Source: Paenibacillus sp. JCM 18996
GTDB taxonomy: Bacteria > Bacillota > Bacilli > Paenibacillales > NBRC-103111
Direction of reading: 5' to 3'
DNA length: 64,000 bases
NCBI GenBank assembly: GCA_001313085.1
Contig: BBFE01000006.1
Span: forward strand, 1 to 64,000
In this document: piece after piece, positions 38,512-48,321 of the stretch
Layout: the number at the start of each line of letters is the position of its first letter
Position numbering within the stretch: the first letter of the stretch is position 1
Program-made: the position numbers and the translations under genes
The notes under the pieces: generated by a model
Told to the model about the DNA's origin: nothing
Database searches by the model: none
The model's input: only the letters and a program-made list of their open reading frames with translations

Positions 38512-38831
38512 TATCTTTTCTGGTGGTTTGTTTTTTTGTCCCAACAGAGGTTGGAATCCCGTACTCGTTCCCTCCCCACGCGCAAACGTATGGGTTGGCA
38601 CCAAAAATGACCGCCAGGGTGTGCTGTTCCTGACGGTTTTTTTCTTGTGTTTTTTTTAGCTTGAGTACAAGCCCTGCAACGATTTTTTTTGGCCCTTTTT
38701 TTAGTGCAAAACGTTTAAAAAAAATGATAACATGGTATATAAGCATAATACTATACAAGCTATACACATTTTACCGTTCTTTTTTTTCATATGGTAATAT
38801 TAGAAAGTCTTTGAATAAGGGGGATCCTGTC
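38512..38831. other. T-rich spacer before mecA, function unknown
   Basis: About 320 bases without a supported plus-strand gene. On the minus strand a frame (to 38767) contains QEQHTLAVIFGANPYVCAWG and GNEYGIPTSVGT, which look protein-like but match nothing I know and have no good start. Many A/T runs of 7-8 bases. Near the right end an AT-rich tract (ATGGTATATAAGCATAATAC) may hold the mecA promoter. Confidence 0.35.
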
Positions 38832-39442
38832 ATGAAAATTGAGCGTTTGAGTACGGATAAGATTAGGATTTTCCTTACATTCGACGATTTGATGGAGCGC
38901 GGTATACAGAAGGAAGATATGTGGAGGGAAATTCCGAAAGTCCACGAACTGTTCAGTGAAATGATGGACCAGGCATATTCGGAGCTCGGGTTTGACCCGT
39001 CGGGCCCGCTTGCCGTAGAAGTGTTCGCTATGCCGGCGCAGGGGATGGTCGTTATCGTCACCCGCGGCAAGCTGGACATTCACCATCACCAGGACGGTCT
39101 CGATGAAGAAGAGGATCTGCCGGAAGAAGTGTTCGAGATGGAAGTGACTATGGAGCAATCAGACTTGATCTCTTATGTATTCTTTGATTTCGAGGATCTT
39201 ATTCGCGCCGCTAAAGTACTGTCCACCATGCTTCCTGAAGGCGGCGTGCTCTACTCCTATAAAGATAAATGGATTCTGCATTTAGATCCGCTCGATATGG
39301 AAGAAAGTCGATACCAGGCATTGATCGCCGTGCTTTCCGAATTTGGCGAAGCCGCATCGGTAACCAAAGCAGTCCTGGAAGAGTACGGAAAGACGGTTAT
39401 AGAAGCAACGCAATCCAAGTATTATGCCAACATTTTCAATAA
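38832..39442 (+). CDS. mecA: Adapter protein MecA (one frameshift at the 3' end)
   Basis: Adapter that delivers substrates such as ComK to ClpCP. N-terminal substrate-binding part MKIERLSTDKIRIFLTFDDL and MERGIQKEDMWREIPKVHEL, an acidic linker (DGLDEEEDLPEEVFEMEV), and the ClpC-binding C-domain (SYVFFDFEDLIRAAKVLSTM, SLYSYKDKW-like LYSYKDKWILHLDPLDMEES). A frame change near 39410 leads to the family ending AIQVLCQHFQ and TAA 39440-39442. AAGGGGGATCC precedes ATG 38832. Confidence 0.92.
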
Positions 39443-39458
39443 GAGAAAGAAGCTTCTC

Positions 39459-39513
39459 AAAGCATCTCAAAAAACATTTGTTTTTTTGGCGGGTGCTTTT
39501 TTTCTCGTTGTAT
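39459..39513 (+). terminator. Terminator after mecA
   Basis: AAGCATCTCAAAAAACA pairs with TGTTTTTTTG... GGGTGCTT, followed by a T7 tract. Confidence 0.6.
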
Positions 39514-39600
39514 GGACCCAGCATTTTTTTATGTTTTATTAAAGAGGGGGACAAGCTAAATTAAACGTTTGGATTTTACAAATTGAAGAGGTGTACCCAA

Positions 39601-40848
39601 ATGGCTGAAAATATGAACGTACTGACATCCACCCAGTTGGTGATAGAGGAAGCCCTGCACAAACTGGGCTACGGCAATGAGATGTATGAACTGCTGAAAG
39701 AGCCGATGAGGTATTGACCGTGCGGATTCCCGTGAGAATGGACGACGGAAGCATGAAGCTTTTCACCGGATACAGAGCCCAGCACAATGACGCGGTCGGG
39801 CCCACCAAAGGGGGAGTCCGGTTTCATCCAGACGTGAACGAAGACGAGGTTAAGGCGCTGTCGATCTGGATGAGCCTGAAATGCGGTATTGTAGATCTTC
39901 CATATGGCGGAGGTAAAGGCGGTATAATATGCGATCCGCGCAACATGTCTTTAAGCGAGCTGGAGCGGCTCAGCCGGGGCTATGTCCGTGCGATCTCGCA
40001 GATTGTGGGGCCGACCAAGGATATTCCCGCGCCTGATGTCATGACCAACTCCCAGATCATGGCCTGGATGATGGATGAATACAGCCGTATACGTGAATTT
40101 GACTCTCCTGGCTTCATCACAGGCAAACCCCTTGTACTCGGCGGATCCCATGGACGCGAGACGGCTACGGCCAAGGGAGTGACCATCATGATCGATGCCG
40201 CGCTCAAGAAGAGAAGCATCGATGTACTGGGTGCCAGAGTCGTTATCCAGGGCTTCGGCAACGCGGGAAGCTACCTGGCCAAATTTATGCATGAAAAAAG
40301 GGGCGAAAGTCATCGGCATCTCCGACGCTTACGGGGGGCTCCACGACCCGGCGGGCCTGGATATCGATGATTTGCTGGACCGCCGGGATTCGTTCGGCAC
40401 GGTGACCAAGCTGTTCAAGGATACCATTTCCAATAAAGAACTGCTCGAGCTGGAATGCGACATTTTGGTGCCGGCCGCCATTGAGAACCAGATCACTCTC
40501 GAGAACGCCGAGCGGATCAAAGCGGGCATCGTCGTAGAAGCCGCCAACGGCCCTACAACCTATGAAGCGACAAAGGTCCTGACACACCGCGGCGTGCTGC
40601 TAGTCCCTGACGTACTCGCCAGCGCAGGGGGCGTGGTGGTCTCCTACTTTGAATGGGTGCAGAACAACCAGGGCTATTACTGGACGGAGGAAGAAGTTCA
40701 TACAAGACTAAAATCAGTTATGGAAAAAAAAGGCTTCGAAAATGTCTATAATATACATGATACCAGAAAAGTAGACATGCGCCTGGCCGCTTATATGGCC
40801 GGTGTCCGCAAGACTGCGGAAGCCGCCCGTTTCAGGGGCTGGGTTTAA
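39601..40848 (+). CDS. Glutamate dehydrogenase, catabolic type (two frameshifts)
   Basis: Interconverts glutamate and 2-oxoglutarate plus ammonia. Motifs: [39 protein letters not shown], catalytic Lys in [22 protein letters not shown]-binding [19 protein letters not shown] and [20 protein letters not shown]; ends ARFRGWV. Frames change near 39707 (one base lost in GAG-GTATTG) and at A6 40294-40299. Length about 415 residues matches RocG/GudB. I cannot separate these two by eye, so no symbol. Confidence 0.9.
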
Positions 40849-40880
40849 AATAACGTTTTCAGTTGAAAGGAGGGCAATAG

Positions 40881-41575
40881 ATGAATGTCCTGTCTTTAAT
40901 GATGGCGGCTATTGCCCCTGGTTTTGCGCTTCTTGCTTATTTCTATCTCAAAGACCGGTATCACTCGGAGCCGTTGCAGCTGGTAGGCAGGTTGTTTATT
41001 TTCGGTGTGCTTATTGTATTTCCGGCGATCGTGCTACAGAGGCGTTGACCGCCGGATTGGGGCACAACACCTGGGTGCTGTCTTTTCTTATCTCCGCTGG
41101 ACTGGAGGAATTCCTCAAATGGTTCGTGCTGTATTTCGTCATTTATAAACATACCTCGTTCGACGAGCCTTATGACGGGATTGTTTATGCGGTTGCGGTA
41201 TCCATAGGGTTTGCCACCGTGGAGAATATTTTTTTATGCGATATTTGAATCGAGGGATTTTTTTCGTCGCTGCTCCTGCGCGCGCTGCTTCCGGTTTCAG
41301 GCCATGCGCTGTTCGGGGTGATGATGGGATACCGGCTTGGCAAGGCAAAGTTTAACAAAGACAAGGAAAACCGGTATCTGCTCATGTCGCTGCTGCTTCC
41401 TATCGTATGGCATGGAGCTTTCGACTTTATTCTGCTCGCACATACGACTGACTGGGAATGGTACATGATCCCGTTCATGGGGCTGTTGTGGCTGCAAAGC
41501 ATGTGGAAGGTCGAAAGGGCCAACGCGGTTTCGCCTTACCGCACTTTATTTAGGGAAGACAAGGTTAAAATCTGA
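40881..41575 (+). CDS. prsW: PrsW-family glutamic-type intramembrane protease (frameshifts)
   Basis: Membrane protease; in B. subtilis PrsW starts degradation of anti-sigma factor RsiW. Corrected order: [20 protein letters not shown] and [20 protein letters not shown], motif [16 protein letters not shown] (Glu pair), [34 protein letters not shown] and [17 protein letters not shown] (conserved His). Breaks near 41038 and T7 41229-41235, and T6 41260-41265. AAAGGAGGGC precedes ATG 40881. Confidence 0.88.
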
Positions 41576-41630
41576 AATTCTTGTCCATACTGGGTAATAT
41601 CTTACCGAACTTATAAGCGGAGGTTGCCCG

Positions 41631-41882
41631 ATGGCAGAGACGCGCGTGAAAGTGAAAATTCGCTGCAATCAATGCGGGGAGCGGTTTACGCTCCGCGGCA
41701 GACGGGACAAGGGGCGGGTGGATACGGGGTTCAAACAGTGTATCTGCGACAACCGCAGCGATTTTGAAATCGAACGGAATCGTTCTGATCAAGAAGCCTT
41801 CGGGCTTCTTTTTTTTGCTGTTTATCGGGAACCGGCTGAAAAGCTTCGTTTTGCGGTACGGCTTCCAATTGGAGATGCATAA
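41631..41882 (+). CDS. Small zinc-ribbon-like protein (true end probably before the terminator)
   Basis: Starts MAETRVKVKIRCNQCGERFT, with C-x2-C, then LRGRRDKGRVDTGFKQCICDN giving a second Cys pair (C-x-C). About 50 residues form a plausible basic zinc-binding protein. The raw frame continues through a strong terminator at 41791-41816, so the true stop is probably near 41785 and hidden by an indel. It occupies the place where sleB would be expected, between prsW and ypeB. GCGGAGGTTGCCCG precedes ATG 41631. Confidence 0.6.
   Translation: MAETRVKVKIRCNQCGERFTLRGRRDKGRVDTGFKQCICDNRSDFEIERNRSDQEAFGLLFFAVYREPAEKLRFAVRLPIGDA
41791..41816 (+). terminator. Terminator between the zinc-ribbon gene and ypeB
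   Basis: AAGAAGCC, TTCG tetraloop-like turn, GGCTTCTT and a T8 tract; perfect 8-bp stem. Confidence 0.85.
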
Positions 41883-41940
41883 ACTTCCTTTCTTCAACGA
41901 AAGATAACAGCAACGTTAGGAAATGAAAGGAGTTATCGAC

Positions 41941-43301
41941 ATGTACGCGCGTTTAAGCGGAATTCTGTTTCCCATTGCTTTAGTGGTTTTGGTAGCTGTG
42001 GTGTTCTGGGGGTATAAGGAGCATCAGGACAAGAACTCGGTGCTCATCAAGGCGGAGAATCAGTACCAGCGGGCTTTTCACGATCTCTCTTTTCACATGG
42101 ACCGGCTGCAGACAGAGCTTGGCAACACAATGGCTGTGAACTCCACCTCCAATGACTTTTACAGGAAAAGACTGGTTAATGTATGGAAGTTGACCAGCGA
42201 AGCCCAGAACGAGGTGGGCCAGCTTCCTCTCACTTTATTGCCGTTCAGCAAAACGGACGAGTTCCTGACCAAGATCGCCAACTTTACATACCAAACCGCG
42301 GTACGCGATTTGAGTAAAACCCCTTTGGACGAAAATGAGGTGAAGACACTCCATTCGCTGTACGACCGTTCCAAAGAAATCTCACAGGAGCTGAGGAATG
42401 TCCAGACCAAAGCGCTTGCGAACAATCTGCGGTGGATGGATGTCGAGATGGCGGTCGCCACGGAAAACACCAAGGCGGATAATGCTATCATCGACGGATT
42501 CCGTACAGTGGACAAGAAGGTGGGCGATTATCAGGACCTGAACTGGGGACCTTCCATGACCGGCTTGTTTGAAGCACGGAACGCGAAGGCTCCTGCGGGT
42601 TTGGATGTTTCCGCTGAGGAAGTCAAGCAGAAAGCCGCCCAGTTCCTGGATATCGGCAATGCCGACTATCTTCAGGTGAGGGAGAATGGAGCCGGAACGG
42701 AGTACAATACCTTCACAGTTTCCGCAAAGGACAGCAGCAAGCCAGGCGGTTTCCAGCTGGATTATACGAAAAAAAGGCGGGCATCTGGTCTCGTTCACAG
42801 GCAACCGCGATTTAGGCCGAAGACGTTGACCATAGAGCAGGGCCGTGAAATAGCGCAAGCCTTCCTCGAGGAGAAGGGCTATAAAAAAATTTACAAGCGG
42901 TAAACTATGACGAATACCATAACTCGGCAGCCTATACCTTCGTCAAAAAAAAGAAGGCGGCGTGCTCGTTTTTTCCTCAGAAGCTGGCTGCCAAAGTGGC
43001 ATTGGACAACGGGGAAGTCGTGGGCCTGGAAGCGAGGGACTATATCTACAATGAAAAGGACCGCAAGCTCGCGGCGCCGAGGCTGACAGAAGAGCAGGCA
43101 AGAAAATCGATTTCCAAGGATCTGCAGATTACGGACACTTCCAGGGTAATCATCCGCAACGATCTGGAACAAGAGGTACCGTGCTATCAGTTCATGGGCA
43201 AAATAAAAGGAACTTTGTACAAGCTGTACATCAACTCGGACACCGGCGCGGAAGAGAAGATCGAAACCGTGGGGCCGGTGGAAACCGAAGGCCAGCATTA
43301 A
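41941..43301 (+). CDS. ypeB: Germination protein YpeB (frameshifts)
   Basis: Spore inner-membrane protein needed to place and stabilise the cortex-lytic enzyme SleB. N-terminal helix LSGILFPIALVVLVAVVFWG; then YKEHQDKNSVLIKAENQYQR, AFHDLSFHMDRLQTELGNTM, and C-terminal PepSY-like repeats (LTIEQGREIAQAFLEEKGYK, RLTEEQARKSISKDLQITDT, YQFMGKIKGTLYKLYINSDT). Breaks at A7 42769-42775, about 42815, A6 42883-42888 and A7 42945-42951. ATG 41941 has AAAGGAGTT upstream; ATG 41923 in frame is less likely. sleB itself is not adjacent. Confidence 0.9.
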
Positions 43302-43341
43302 TGGGGAGCAAGGGCTACGTGACAGCGACGGGAAGAAGCAG

Positions 43342-43376
43342 GAAGAAGCGGGCAATCCCGTTTCTTCTTTTTTTTT
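43342..43376 (+). terminator. Terminator after ypeB
   Basis: GAAGAAGCGGG, CAAT loop, CCCGTTTCTTC and a T tract (nine T); near-perfect stem. Confidence 0.85.
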
Positions 43377-43512
43377 CTGCAGACAGCGCCTAAGAAAGAA
43401 TGTGATAGCCGGGTTACAAAAGCTTCCTAAAATCCGCTGCCGTGATATAATGGAAAAGGATTGGACAAAATCTTCCGCGCCGCCACCCATAACTTCAAGG
43501 AGGTGCATGCTT

Positions 43513-44176
43513 GTGCTGCCCAAAATAAATCAGGTGCTACATATCAATCAGCTTTCAACCAATGAAGAGGAATCGAGGAAAGAATATAAAAGCAGAATCG
43601 CCGATCTCACGGAATTTTACATAGCGATGGAAGTGCCCCTTGACGAAGAAACGGGAAAGCTCAAAAGACTTCAACCCGGCGAAGAGCTGTCCGTCTATTA
43701 TACTTCGGAAGCCGGCGTGAAGAATTGTTTCAATACGTCCGTGATCGGGATTAAAGACGATGTCATCCGTCAGGTGCTTATCCAAAAAACCGGCTCCCGA
43801 ATCCATTACCAAAATTCAAAGACGCAGCTTTCTGAGAGTCCAGTCGCAATTGGAGATAGCGGTGCAGTATGGCAGCCATATTCATTTTGTGTCGCTCACG
43901 GAGGATGTCGGCGGAGGCGGCCTTTCTTTTGTTTGCGACGGCATATCCCCCTTATGGTGCAGTTTCAGCTGTCATGCTGGCTGCTCGTTTCCTATAAAAA
44001 AAACGGCAGCATCGAACATATCCCTTTCAAGCTCGATCGTCAGGATCAAAGCTCTGGAAACAGGCAAGCAGCTGGTTATGCTCAGTTTCGATGAAATTTC
44101 GGACAGGGACCGGCAGCTGATCGTCCGTTTTTTGTTACGAAAGGCAAATGGATTTCCGCAAAAAAATAATGCATAG
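43513..44176 (+). CDS. ypfA: YpfA-type PilZ c-di-GMP receptor (frameshifts)
   Basis: In B. subtilis YpfA (MotI/DgrA) binds c-di-GMP and inhibits the flagellar motor. The N-terminal YcgR-like part reads PKINQVLHINQLSTNEEESR and RLQPGEELSVYYTSEAGVKN; the PilZ start RRSFLRVQ-type motif appears as KIQRRSFLRVQSQLEIAVQY and is followed by LTEDVGGGGLSF (D-x-S/G-x-x-G). Frames change at A6 43782-43787, near 43930-43955, and at A7 43997-44003. AAGGAGGT lies eight bases before GTG 43513. The true stop is probably the TAA at about 44167-44169 (QMDFRKK ending) if A7 is six. Confidence 0.85.
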
Positions 44177-44233
44177 CATCCGACCCGACCGCACAAAATA
44201 CAGCCATTATCTGTAAAAGGGGCGTAGAGCGGG

Positions 44234-44452
44234 TTGGAAAAGAAAGACACGGAGGAATATGAGGCAATATTCGTCAGGTTTTCCGATACGGCGGAAAAGA
44301 TGCTGAAGACCCTGCTCATCGGATTAGCCGTTCTTCTGCTGCTGGGCCAGGGGCTTCTCCTTTACCAGCCGGTGCGCGGTCTGCTGACGGGAATAGACCG
44401 TTTAGAGGGCACGCCGCTGCATTATAAAAAATTAGCAGCATCTTGTTTATAA
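44234..44452 (+). CDS. YpfB-like small membrane protein (DUF5359 type)
   Basis: Between ypfA and cmk, the position of ypfB in Bacillus. TTG 44234 starts a polypeptide with a charged N-terminus (EKKDTEEYEAIFVRFSDTAE) and one helix (TLLIGLAVLLLLGQGLLLYQ). A7-like run at 44427-44432 may hide a slightly different C-terminus. Ribosome binding site AAAAGGGG is distant. Assignment rests on position and layout more than on sequence. Confidence 0.55.
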   Translation: MEKKDTEEYEAIFVRFSDTAEKMLKTLLIGLAVLLLLGQGLLLYQPVRGLLTGIDRLEGTPLHYKKLAASCL

Positions 44453-44488
44453 CCCGGTGTTTCCGTTTATTAGAAAGTGAGTGTGCTT

Positions 44489-44517
44489 TTGCATCATATG
44501 TCTTAGTGTGGTATAAT
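44489..44517 (+). promoter_or_regulatory. Sigma-A promoter upstream of cmk
   Basis: TTGCAT, exactly 17 bases, TATAAT. One mismatch-rich base in the -35, perfect -10. Transcription should begin near 44524, giving a leader of about 150 bases. Confidence 0.75.
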
Positions 44518-44553
44518 TTTCAACGTTGCAGGCTTGACCTGCCTTTTAAAATG

Positions 44554-44574
44554 AACGTCGAAAGACGTTTTTTC
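44554..44574 (+). terminator. Leader attenuator hairpin before cmk
   Basis: AACGTC, GAAA tetraloop, GACGTT and six T form a compact terminator 30 bases after the predicted start. An upstream hairpin (GCAGG and CCTGC, 44527-44542) and a second AACGTT (44522-44527) that could pair with the terminator arm suggest attenuation. Confidence 0.5.
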
Positions 44575-44677
44575 TTGTTAGGTTTGGGCTCCCTTCAAAG
44601 TCACCGGATCTCTTCGTAAGCGTTATGTCACTTTAGGGGGTCGTTTTGTTCATCATAGAGGCTCGGGAGGAAGTTGT

Positions 44678-45358
44678 TTGAAATACAATATAGCTATAGA
44701 CGGACCTGCCGCAGCCGGCAAGAGCACGATAGCCCGACTGGTCGCCAACGAATTGGGCTTTATTTATGTAGATACCGGGGCTATGTACAGGGCAGTCACA
44801 TGGAAGGTCCTTAAACAGGGCATCTCCTGCGACGACAGGGCATCAGTTATCGAATTGGCCCGCGAGACGGACATACGGCTGCTTCCCGGCGCTGTGCCGC
44901 AGGTTTACGTCGACGGCAGCAATGTGACCGACGAGATCCGCTCGCCGATCGTGACGTCCAACGTGTCCTATGTGGCCGCGATCGGCGAAGTGCGAGAACT
45001 GCTTGTCGCCAAGCAGAAGCAGCTGGCCTCCGCCAAAGGAGTCGTGATGGACGGCAGGGACATCGGCACCCAGGTCATTCCCGATGCGGAAGTGAAGATA
45101 TTTATGACTGCCAGCGTCAAGAAGAGGGCTGTGTGGAGGTTTATGGAGCTGCAGGCCAATCATCCGGAAATCACGCTGGAGCAGCTGGAGCAAGACATCG
45201 CTCGCCGCGACAAGCTTGATCAGGAACGAGAGGTTTCGCCGTTAGTCCGCGCCGAAGACGCCATCCTGCTGGACAGCACGGATTTGACAATCCCCCAGGT
45301 GGTACAGAGAATCCTGGAAATATGCAAATCCAGGCAGGCGGAGGGCTGTAGCAGATGA
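44678..45358 (+). CDS. cmk: Cytidylate kinase
   Basis: Phosphorylates CMP and dCMP. Intact 226-residue frame: P-loop IAIDGPAAAGKSTIARLVAN, FIYVDTGAMYRAVTWKVLKQ, VSYVAAIGEVRELLVAKQKQ, VVMDGRDIGTQVIPDAEVKI and IARRDKLDQEREVSPLVRAE, all typical. TTG 44678 has GGGAGGAAG upstream. ATGA overlap with plsC indicates coupling. Confidence 0.95.
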   Translation: MKYNIAIDGPAAAGKSTIARLVANELGFIYVDTGAMYRAVTWKVLKQGISCDDRASVIELARETDIRLLPGAVPQVYVDGSNVTDEIRSPIVTSNVSYVAAIGEVRELLVAKQKQLASAKGVVMDGRDIGTQVIPDAEVKIFMTASVKKRAVWRFMELQANHPEITLEQLEQDIARRDKLDQEREVSPLVRAEDAILLDSTDLTIPQVVQRILEICKSRQAEGCSR

Positions 45359-45940
45359 TCTATCGTTTAATCAGAGCGTTCTTTCGGATATTCTTTGCGG
45401 TGCTCTACCGCTGGAAAGTGATCGGGCTCGAGAATATCCCTGACACCGGACCGGTAGTTCTATGCTCCAACCATATCAGCAACCTGGATCCTATGCTGGT
45501 GGCCGCTCCGCTTGCGAGAAAAAACCCACTTTATGGCTAAGGCCGAGCTGTTCAAGTTCGCTCCCCTTCGCTGGCTGCTTCATCACATGGCCGCTTTTCC
45601 GGTCAAGAGGGGCGGAGTCAGCAAGGAGTCGATCAAGCTGGCGCTGCAGCTGCTCAAAGACGGGAACGTGATGGGGATTTTCCCGGAGGGAACCCGGGGC
45701 GGAGGCATGGGAAAGAAAGGCGCCGCCATGTTGGCTCTCCGCTCCAACGCCGCCGTCATACCGACTGCGGTCGTGGGCAAGTACAGACTGTTCTGCCCGA
45801 TTGTGGTCCTATACGGACAACCGGTCGACTTGTCCGAATTCGCGGAAGCGGGCTCCGACCAAATGGAACTGGCTACCGAGAAGATCATGGGCACCATTCG
45901 CGGGATGGTAGAGCAGTATAAAACAGGCGGCGTCAAGTAA
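45355..45940 (+). CDS. plsC: 1-acyl-sn-glycerol-3-phosphate acyltransferase (one frameshift)
   Basis: Adds the second acyl chain in phospholipid synthesis. Motifs: N-terminal membrane-binding RLIRAFFRIFFAVLYRWKVI, H-x4-D in VVLCSNHISNLDPMLVAAPL, glycerol-phosphate motif GIFPEGTRGGGMGKKGAAML, and IPTAVVGKYRLFCPIVVLYG. The frame breaks at A6 45520-45525 (five expected, LAREKTHFMAKAELFKFAPL). Starts within the cmk stop codon. Confidence 0.92.
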
Positions 45941-46095
45941 AGAATGGAAATCCGCTATTGTACTTATAATACTTAATGTGCAACGTGTTCAACTGCGCTT
46001 TTCAAGCAGATAACATATATCAATTAATGGAGCGGCTTGAACTGGCAGGGCAGCGAGCCTGACTTTTTTTGAGCGTAACTAAGGAGGTAATGTAG

Positions 46096-47386
46096 ATGTC
46101 AGATGAAACGAACAACGCACTCGAATCCCAAACTACAGGAGCTAATCCCCAAGAATCCGAAGCTGAAGAAAATCAGCTTTCGATGGACAATGTGACCACG
46201 GTTAAGAAAGGTGACATCGTCAAAGGAAGATCGTCAAAGTGGAAAACGACCAAGCGTTAGTAGACATTGGGTACAAATATGAAGGTACGCTTCCTTTGAA
46301 GGAAATTTCCTCCGTTCAGTTGGAAAATGCTTCTGACGCACTCGAAGTCGGACAAGAGCTTGAACTCAAGGTGCTCAGCATCAATGACGGCAAAGAGACG
46401 TTGCTGTTGTCCAAACGCGCCGTTGACAGCGAACAGGCTTGGGACAAGATTCAAGGCCAGATGGAAAGCAAGGAAATCATCGAAGCGAAAGTCGCCGAAG
46501 TTGTAAAAGGCGGTTTAGTTGTCGATATCGGCCTCAGAGGGTTTGTTCCGGCTTCGATGGTGGAACGCCACTTCGTTGAAGACTTCAGCGATTACAAAGG
46601 GCGCACGCTTAAGCTTCGCGTGAAGGAAATCGACCGAGAGAAGAATAAGGTCATCCTGTCGCAGAAAGATGTCCTGGATGAAGAGTTCGAAGCGAACAAG
46701 AAGGAAACTATGGCGAACTTGTCCGTAGGCCAAGAGCTGGAAGGAACCGTGCAGCGGCTGACCCAGTTCGGCGCTTTTGTGGATATCGGCGGCATCGACG
46801 GCCTTGTCCATATTTCCGAAATGGCTTGGCACCATGTGGAACAGCCTTCGGAGGTCGTGAAAGAGGGCGATAAGGTGAAAGTAAAAAATCCTTAAGCTCG
46901 ATCCAGAAAACGACCGTATTTCGCTCAGCATCAAAGCGACCCAGCCGGGTCCATGGCAGCAGGCGCTCAATCCTTCAAGTCCGGTGATATTATAACCGGA
47001 ACCGTGAAGCGTCTCGCATCCTTCGGGGCTTTCGTAGAGATCGCTCCGGGCGTTGAAGGTCTGGTGCATATTTCACAGATCGCGCACCGTCATATCGCCA
47101 CTCCTCAAGAAGTGTTGAAGGAAGGCCAAGAGGTACAGGTGAAAGTACTCGATTTCAACCTGGATGAGAAGCGCGTATCCCTGAGCATCAAGGAAACGGA
47201 AGAAGCTCCGGCAGCCGAAGCCAAGCCGGAAAGAGAGAGACAGCCAGGGAGCACAGGGAAAGACAGCCTAGACAGCAGAACCACAGCAAAGAAATCGAAG
47301 GTAACGAGAACGTTTCTCTGAACAACCAAGGCATGAGCTTGACGCTCGGCGAACGCTTTGGCGATAAATTAAGCAAGTGGAAATAA
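46096..47386 (+). CDS. rpsA: 30S ribosomal protein S1 homologue (frameshifts)
   Basis: RNA-binding protein with four S1 domains (YpfD type). After an acidic N-terminus (SDETNNALESQTTG) the domains are recognisable by KVENDQALVDIGYKYEGTLP, VKGGLVVDIGLRGFVPASMV, TQFGAFVDIGGIDGLVHISE and ASFGAFVEIAPGVEGLVHIS. Breaks near 46230 (A run lost around GGAAGATCG), A6 46883-46888, near 46957, and near 47245-47255; the tail then reads NNQGMSLTLGERFGDKLSKW. AAGGAGGT precedes ATG 46096. Terminator follows. Confidence 0.92.
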
Positions 47387-47405
47387 GAACCGGTTTTTTT
47401 GGGAG

Positions 47406-47442
47406 TCGGCGGATCCTTCATAAGGGTCCGCCGATTTTTTTT
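47406..47442 (+). terminator. Terminator after rpsA
   Basis: TCGGCGGATCCTT pairs with AAGGGTCCGCCGA, then eight T. Confidence 0.85.
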
Positions 47443-47693
47443 GAAAATTATAGTAAGTATAAATTTGGGGAGCTTGAGGTGTCCTTTTTTTTCAATGGCC
47501 CGACATTGGTTTCAAAGGGTCTATTGGAAATGTAGAGGATTTAATGGGCGTTGAATATATGTTAACTCATGTATCCTGAGCATTACAAAGGACTGTGCTG
47601 GACAAGGGGCCGTTAATACAGAGTAAAAAAAAGGGATAATTCCGCATACTAATAAAAAAATTCCCGCTGAATAAGCAAACATAGGAGAATTAG

Positions 47694-48321
47694 ATGAATC
47701 CCGGGTATTTATCTCTTATTCTGATATCGGTGATCCTCATCCTGCTGGCGAGCGGTTGGAAAGATATCCTGATCAAAGGCGCCACCCATAAAGCGCTTAT
47801 GTTGTTCTTTATTTCCTGGTTTACGAGTTTATCCTTCACGGTCCACGCAGGCACAGCGAAGATCAATCTTGTATTTGCAGTCATTGCGCTGTGGAGCAGC
47901 GCTTTGGCAGCAAAGGCGGGAGGGATGCTTTATAAGCTGCATCTTCTGTCGGCCGGGCTGCTGCTGGGGTCGGTATATTTTTTTGCTGAAGGAATTGTCC
48001 AACGATCTGTTATTTATTTACACCGCTCCTCACCTGGATGCGGCTGCGGCGCTCGCTGTGTTCGCCTTTCTGCTGAACCGGAGCCAATACACCAAGTGGT
48101 TGTAATATCGCTGGGATTTATAACAGGTGAGCTGTATTACAGCTTTTTTTCATTATCATGAAATGCCTGTTGTGCTGGGGGAACCTCGGTTTCTTGACCA
48201 ATATTGGCTTACCCTGTTTGCCGCCAGGATGCTGACTCTATCTCTGCACACGGCAGTAAGAGGGTGGCACAAGGCGATGAATTATATAACGGAGCGGAAG
48301 GAGGGCTTGAAAGAGAAATGA
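47694..48321 (+). CDS. yphA: YphA-like membrane protein (two frameshifts)
   Basis: Integral membrane protein of unknown function found between rpsA and yphB/der in Bacillales. Six hydrophobic segments, e.g. GYLSLILISVILILLASGWK, KALMLFFISWFTSLSFTVHA, NLVFAVIALWSSALAAKAGG, LDAAAALAVFAFLLNRSQYT; ends HKAMNYITERKEGLKEK. Frames change at T7 47979-47985 and T8 48143-48150. AGGAGAATTAG precedes ATG 47694; ATGA overlap with the next gene. Identity rests mainly on position and topology. Confidence 0.65.

Noticed and set aside
41791..41882. The last 30 residues of the zinc-ribbon frame (EAFGLLFFAVYREPAEKL)
   Set aside because: They are encoded by a perfect terminator hairpin and the spacer after it, so they are unlikely to be translated.
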